Source: Chloroflexota bacterium (lineage in GTDB: Bacteria; Chloroflexota; Dehalococcoidia; DSTF01; RBG-16-68-14). From it: 39,250 nucleotides of DNA. The notes below the pieces were generated by a model that was not told the origin of the DNA, ran no database searches, and worked only from the letters and a program-made list of their open reading frames with translations. The position numbers and the translations under genes are program-made. Of the stretch, positions 35,502-39,250 are shown piece after piece. Every line of letters begins with the position of its first letter. Positions within the stretch are counted from its first letter, which is position 1. Location: positions 1 to 39,250 of the forward strand of contig QIFC01000016.1 in assembly GCA_003228685.1 (NCBI GenBank), in the 5' to 3' direction.

Positions 35502-35523
35502 CCTGCTCAGCAAACGGAGCAGG
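35502..35523. terminator. Weak hairpin between convergent genes
   Basis: CCTGCTC and GAGCAGG form a 7-bp stem with an 8-nt loop between the small ORF and the PD40-dockerin gene, which converge here. There is no T-run. The rest of 35469-35701 shows nothing recognisable. Confidence 0.35.
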
Positions 35524-35701
35524 TATGCACCAGGTGGCTCGGAACAATTACAGAATCTTTAGCAATGATCCAACCCTTGCGGGCCGCCCTGTTATTCGCT
35601 GGTGCAAATCTACAGTAGCAGCCCGAACCGAGATCGGCAACACCTGATCATCAACGCTCCACCTTCCCGCGAAAAGACTACGATTGGCCAACGTCCGGGC
35701 G

Positions 35702-36781
35702 CTAGGGAGGCAGTTGCCCGATCAGCCCCGCATCGAACTGCAGCACGAGCGCGGCATCCAGGCTATTGATCTGGCCGTCCCCGTTCACGTCCCCGCTGCT
35801 CTCGCACGGCAGCGACGCCGTGAGCCCCGCGTTGAACTGGAGGATGATCGCCGCATCGATCGCGTTCACGTTGCCGTCGCAGTTCACATCTCCTGCCAAC
35901 CTCAGCGGCTGCCAGTCCGAACAACAATCATAGACCTGGTTGTTCGTGATGCGCGTCTGACCAGTGCCATCAGGATTCATCCGATAGATCTCGTTGTTGC
36001 CGTCGCGATTGCTCTCGAACACCAGCGCCGAGCCGTCGGGAGCCCACACGGGCGTTTGGTCGTCCGCGGGGTTGCTCGTGAGGTTGGTCTGTCCTGTCCC
36101 GTCGGTGTTCATCGAGTAGACCTCGGCGTTGCCGTCACGTGTGCTGGTAAACGCGATCCGGGTACCGTCTGGCGACCAGGATGGGTTGATGTCAACCGCC
36201 ACGCTGTTGGTCAGGTTGGTCTCGCCGGAGCCGTCCGCGGCCATGACGAAGATCTCGTTGTTGCGGTTGAACGCAATGCGCTCGCCGTCCGGTGACCAGG
36301 CCGGTGCGGCATCGGACCCCGGCAGGTTCGTGAGCCGCTCCTGGCCCGAGCCGTCCGGATTCATGAGGTAGATCTCAAAGTTGCTGGCACGGTCACTGAC
36401 GAACGCGATCTTCGTCCCATCGGGCGACCACGCCGGCTGAAAGTCGGCAACGCTGTTGCTCGTGAGGCGCGTCTGGGCCGAGCCGTCTTCGTTCATCACG
36501 TATATCTCCGTGTTTCCGTCGCGATTGCTAGTGAAGGCCATCCGTGTGCCATCAGGCGACCACGCTGGATTCGTGTCGTTGGCCGGGTGATTGGTGATGT
36601 TGATCTCGCCGCTTCCGTCCACGTTCATCGTAAAGATATCGAACTCGTTGTTCACGGAACGAATGAACGCGATGACCCCGTTGCCGCCCGGAGTTACCGC
36701 TACCGACTCGCCCGCCGCAAGCGTCAGCGCCAGCAGTAATCCAGTACCGATCGCGACGCTGAGCGGCAGGCTGTTGGTCAC
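35702..36781 (-). CDS. Secreted PD40 (TolB-like) beta-propeller with C-terminal dockerin
   Basis: A 359-aa exported protein. A signal peptide (SLPLSVAIGTGLLLALTLAA) is followed by about six PD40/TolB repeats of the form P.WSPDG..IAF.S.RDGN.EIY.MN.DGSGQT.LTN. The last ~65 residues are a type I dockerin: two calcium loops, GDVNCDGNVNAIDAAIILQF and GDVNGDGQINSLDAALVLQF. Start GTG 36781, with AAAGGAG upstream. Dockerins bind cohesins in cellulosomes, but many non-cellulosomal bacteria use them for other surface assembly. No cohesin is in the window. Confidence 0.9.
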   Translation of the reverse strand: MTNSLPLSVAIGTGLLLALTLAAGESVAVTPGGNGVIAFIRSVNNEFDIFTMNVDGSGEINITNHPANDTNPAWSPDGTRMAFTSNRDGNTEIYVMNEDGSAQTRLTSNSVADFQPAWSPDGTKIAFVSDRASNFEIYLMNPDGSGQERLTNLPGSDAAPAWSPDGERIAFNRNNEIFVMAADGSGETNLTNSVAVDINPSWSPDGTRIAFTSTRDGNAEVYSMNTDGTGQTNLTSNPADDQTPVWAPDGSALVFESNRDGNNEIYRMNPDGTGQTRITNNQVYDCCSDWQPLRLAGDVNCDGNVNAIDAAIILQFNAGLTASLPCESSGDVNGDGQINSLDAALVLQFDAGLIGQLPP

Positions 36782-36967
36782 AATCGCACGACTCCTTTCA
36801 TCGTTATGGCCGAACACCGAAGCGAGATTCCGATTCTCGCCATAACGCCAGATTAACACAGGGACAGGGCGATGCGAGGATCCGCAGCGAATGACTCCGT
36901 CTCGCATGGAGCGGTTCGTGTGTTAGCTACCTGCCGTCCTTTAATGAAACGTCGGGGCGAATCGTAC

Positions 36968-37933
36968 CTAGTGGTGCTCCGCAGGCGGCGCATCGGCGTG
37001 ATGCTCCTCGGCAGGCTTCTGCCTGAGGAAGTCGATCTCGTCCGCCGCCTCAATCTCGTCGCAGACCTCCGTCTCCACCTGAATCGTGGAGAAGTAGATG
37101 CTGAAGTCTGACTTCAGCATCGATTGGATCGTCTGAAGAGCCGGCTCGCCTGTGGCAAAGTCGCCTATCAGCACGTGCGTGGAGAGAATGTTCTTGCCCG
37201 TCGTCAGGCTCCAGGCGTGCAGGTGGTGAACGCTGACGACATCCGGCACGGCCTCGATGGCGCTCTTGACGCCGTCCATATCCAGGTCAGTGGGAACGTT
37301 GTCGAGGAGGATGTGCAGCGCGCTGCGAATGATCGACCACGACGCCCAGAACAATAAGAGACCAAACGCCATGCCGAGCAAGGGGTCGATTTCGAGGAAG
37401 CCGGTGAATTGAATGACGAGCGCCGCGATGATGATGATGATACTCCCGGCGAAGGTCTGCAAGATGTGCCAGTAGGCGCCCTTGACGTTCAGGTTGGTCT
37501 TCTGCGCCTGGTACAGGAGGGCCATCGAGATCAGCTCAGTGACGATGCCACCCCCTGCGATAGCAAGCATCGGAATGGTGGCAAGGTCCTTGGAGTCCTG
37601 GAGCCTCATGCTGCCCATCACGAAGACGAAGACCGCCATTCCCAGTAGAAAGACGCCGTTGATGAGCGCGCCTACGATCTCCGCGCGGATGAGGCCGTAG
37701 GTCTGATAGCGGGTGGCTGGTTTCGCGGCCATCCGGGCTGCCACAAGTGCTATCAACACGCCGCCGACAGCCGAAAACGTGTGGAAGGCATCGGAGAGGA
37801 CGGCGACCGAGCCGGTCCAGAAGCCCACGCCGAGTTCGACGAAGAAGTAGACGCCCGTGAGCCAACCTGAGATTACGAGCGCTCGTGTGTGATCCCCGCC
37901 GCCAGAGGGCATCGACATCTGAGAATGGTCCAT
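36968..37933 (-). CDS. Cation diffusion facilitator family transporter, atypical metal site
   Basis: A 321-aa CDF protein with six TM helices and a C-terminal cytoplasmic domain (AIEAVPDVVSVHHLHAWSLT) of the metallochaperone-like fold. The N-terminus (MDHSQMSMPSGGGDH) and C-terminus (PAEEHHADAPPAEHH) contain His. In TM2 the usual HxxxD reads H51-T-F-S-A55, and in TM5 it reads H156-I-L-Q-T160, so both Asp ligands of the transport site are replaced. Metal specificity, or transport itself, may differ. ATG 37933 has GGAAGG upstream. Confidence 0.9.
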   Translation of the reverse strand: MDHSQMSMPSGGGDHTRALVISGWLTGVYFFVELGVGFWTGSVAVLSDAFHTFSAVGGVLIALVAARMAAKPATRYQTYGLIRAEIVGALINGVFLLGMAVFVFVMGSMRLQDSKDLATIPMLAIAGGGIVTELISMALLYQAQKTNLNVKGAYWHILQTFAGSIIIIIAALVIQFTGFLEIDPLLGMAFGLLLFWASWSIIRSALHILLDNVPTDLDMDGVKSAIEAVPDVVSVHHLHAWSLTTGKNILSTHVLIGDFATGEPALQTIQSMLKSDFSIYFSTIQVETEVCDEIEAADEIDFLRQKPAEEHHADAPPAEHH

Positions 37934-38000
37934 CGTCAGCCTTCCGTCGATTCCGGGCCGGTGCACACTGTTTACTGAATCCGGCGCCTCCGCGCCAGGT

Positions 38001-38516
38001 CTATGCCGGAGCCATCCTCAGCTTCTCTTCGGCGTCCGTTCGAAACAGGACCCCGATCAAGTGCCCCGTGGACGCAGTCACCAGCACACTACCTACTTGT
38101 TTGGCGCTCATGTGCTTGGTGAACTCAGCAAGCGAGACATCGGGCCGGATCGTCGATGGGCCAGACTCCATTGCCGCTTCGGCCGTTGCGTCCGGATCGC
38201 CCTCCAGCGCCTGGCCACGAAGGCGGCCGAGCACCACGCCCTCCTCCGACGTGACAACGCATTGGCGCTGCCCCGCACTCTTCAGCCGTTCCGTCACGGA
38301 GCCGAGCGTATCTTCTAGGCGGCACGTAGCAACGTCGCTGCGCACGGCGTCGCGGACTCGGAGAGCATCTCTGCACACGACGCCTTCACGCGAGACGCCG
38401 ACCTTCTTCCCTTCCGTCGGCAGACCGTTGGACGTCCAGTCGGCCAATCCGGTGGTGTAGTCGTAAACTTGTGTGAACCCTAGGCTTTCGAGCCGGCACG
38501 CGGCTCGCGGACTCAT
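38001..38516 (-). CDS. Rhodanese C-terminal part plus CBS-domain pair (second half of a UGA-interrupted gene)
   Basis: Read alone this 171-aa ORF starts MSPRAACRLESLGFTQVYDY, which is the segment after the active-site loop of a rhodanese, ending at the typical GLADWTSNGLPTEG. It then carries two CBS-like repeats (RQCVVTSEEGVVLGRLRGQA and VGSVLVTASTGHLIGVLFRT). It is in exactly the same frame as the ORF at 38723-38535, separated only by two UGA codons. The whole 241-codon gene (38723-38001) would be a normal rhodanese-CBS protein with residues 63 and 68 encoded by UGA. See the entries for the first half and the junction. Confidence 0.8.
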   Translation of the reverse strand: MSPRAACRLESLGFTQVYDYTTGLADWTSNGLPTEGKKVGVSREGVVCRDALRVRDAVRSDVATCRLEDTLGSVTERLKSAGQRQCVVTSEEGVVLGRLRGQALEGDPDATAEAAMESGPSTIRPDVSLAEFTKHMSAKQVGSVLVTASTGHLIGVLFRTDAEEKLRMAPA

Positions 38517-38537
38517 GTCTCACTGATTGTCCGCTCA
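38489..38537 (-). other. Candidate UGA recoding site with SECIS-like hairpins
   Basis: Reading on the minus strand: VVY-UGA-ADNQ-UGA-DMSPRAA. Both UGAs (38537-38535, 38522-38520) fall where the family has VYC-x4-C-x2-SP. Directly after the first UGA, GCGGAC (38534-38529) pairs with GTCCGC (38512-38507). Further on, CGAGCCG (38507-38501) and CGGCTCG (38495-38489) form a 7-bp stem with loop CGUGC; the loop begins 19 nt after the second UGA and 34 nt after the first. These distances, and a G in the first two loop bases, agree with my recollection of the bacterial SECIS model. Chance hairpins are common in GC-rich DNA, so this is suggestive only. Confidence 0.45.
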
Positions 38538-38723
38538 GTAGACGACCGTGGCCCGGTCCCGCTCGAGGTCGGCCGTCGTTGTCGCGTCAAGCGTCTTGAG
38601 CCAGAGGTGGCGCGCGCCCACGATGTGTTCGTCCATGAACTCCCGGTCGGGACGCACATCGAACAGAAGCGCTCCCTCGGCGATTAGTTGCTGAACTCTG
38701 TCCCTAGAAATGTCTGTTGGCAT
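38535..38723 (-). CDS. Rhodanese N-terminal part (first half of a UGA-interrupted gene)
   Basis: Sixty-two residues from ATG 38723 (AAGGGG upstream), MPTDISRDRVQQLIAEGALL then FDVRPDREFMDEHIVGARHL and ending RDRATVVY. This is the first half of a rhodanese domain up to the strand that immediately precedes the catalytic loop (family VVYC). The next codon, where Cys is expected, is UGA. A UGA-terminated 62-aa product would lack the active site. Upstream is an MFS gene on the same strand, 114 bp away. Confidence 0.8.
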   Translation of the reverse strand: MPTDISRDRVQQLIAEGALLFDVRPDREFMDEHIVGARHLWLKTLDATTTADLERDRATVVY

Positions 38724-38837
38724 CGCCAACCCCTTTCTGATCAGACTTCCTGTCTCGTACACATACTGCGCGGGTTCATCAGTCGCTCAGCCCACGCCGG
38801 TTGCTAGTCTGCCCCGGAGCGCAAGCCTGGAGTCCCT

Positions 38838-39250
38838 TCACCTCCGCGAAGGGAGGGTCTCGGACATATACCGTACCACGTAGAAGGCAGAGCCCAAGGA
38901 AATGAGAACCATGAAGCTAAGAGCCCAACTGAAGGTGAAGGCGTCCGCCAGCAGCCCAGTGAGCAGAGCACCCCAAGCGAAGCCGGAGTCGCGCCACAGC
39001 CGGTAGACTCCGACCGAGGAGGCGCGCCACCGAGGTTCGGCGATGTCGCTGACCACGGCCAGGAGCGTCGGGTAAACAAGAGCAGTACCCAGGCCTAAGA
39101 CGGCGGCTGCGAGGGCCCAAGACCGGAACCCTTCCAGCAGCAAGAAGAGCATCACTCCCAGCGCCTGAATAGCCATCCCCGACGCGATGGCTGGCTTGCG
39201 TCCCAGGCGATCGCTGAGCGTGCCAGTGGCCAACTGAACCAAGCCCCATG
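38838..39250 (-). CDS. MFS transporter, C-terminal part (runs off the window)
   Basis: The last ~137 residues of a Major Facilitator Superfamily permease; the start lies beyond 39250. The loop motif A region (GTLSDRLGRKPAIASGMAIQ) is the cytoplasmic GxLaDrxGRkp signature at the start of a six-helix bundle, and about five TM segments follow (LGVMLFLLLEGFRSWALAAA, LGLGTALVYPTLLAVVSDIA, SWALSFMVLISLGSAFYVV). The motif at mid-protein suggests this is the second half. The substrate cannot be told. Confidence 0.88.
   Translation of the reverse strand, partial: WGLVQLATGTLSDRLGRKPAIASGMAIQALGVMLFLLLEGFRSWALAAAVLGLGTALVYPTLLAVVSDIAEPRWRASSVGVYRLWRDSGFAWGALLTGLLADAFTFSWALSFMVLISLGSAFYVVRYMSETLPSRR

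Overview
The window is GC-rich bacterial chromosome from an uncultured-type member of the Chloroflexota. A Dehalococcoidia-like lineage is my best guess, by inference. It rests on the spc/alpha ribosomal operon running on into adk-map-infA-rpmJ, truA and rplM-rpsI, the rny-ymdB-PHP cluster, the SipW/TasA-type export genes and the LppX-like lipoprotein. No tRNA, rRNA, CRISPR array or prophage was seen.

Region 1 (1-9.45 kb, + strand) is the end of the ribosomal protein supercluster: rpsE-rpmD-rplO-secY-adk-map-infA-rpmJ-rpsM-rpsK-rpsD-rpoA-rplQ-truA, then a hairpin and rplM-rpsI. Several proteins carry low-complexity Ala/Pro/Glu tails. rplM has a frame disruption hiding such a tail, and truA has no standard start codon in frame.

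Region 2 (9.46-17.3 kb, - strand) is a long operon read right to left. It opens with a sigma70-like promoter, a SAM-I riboswitch and its terminator. Then come mtnP, a GNAT acetyltransferase, ahcY and metK (methionine/SAM recycling), a REP-associated tyrosine transposase holding a 28-bp palindrome, a sugar nucleotidyltransferase, a phosphoglucose/phosphomannose isomerase and a broken secreted-protein gene.

Region 3 (17.35-25.3 kb) is mixed: a MauE-like/Rieske pair; MOSC, tungsten aldehyde oxidoreductase, a Cys-rich mini-ORF and a lipoprotein; a VOC protein; endonuclease IV; a LysR regulator; and two small membrane proteins.

Region 4 (25.3-28.9 kb, + strand) is a SipW export cassette: a TasA-like protein, a SipW-type signal peptidase with a long acidic tail, a Thr/Pro-linked surface protein and a remnant of a related gene.

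Region 5 (28.9-35.5 kb, mostly - strand) holds RNA and DNA maintenance genes: rny-ymdB-PHP and recA, a flippase-like membrane protein and recX. Region 6 (35.7-39.25 kb, - strand) holds a PD40 propeller-dockerin protein, a cation diffusion facilitator lacking both canonical Asp ligands, a rhodanese-CBS gene and the end of an MFS transporter.

The most striking observation is the rhodanese-CBS gene. Its reading frame is broken only by two UGA codons, and these fall exactly where the family has its two cysteines. A hairpin just downstream has the geometry of a bacterial SECIS element. It is a candidate double-selenocysteine rhodanese; a pseudogene or sequence error remains the main alternative.
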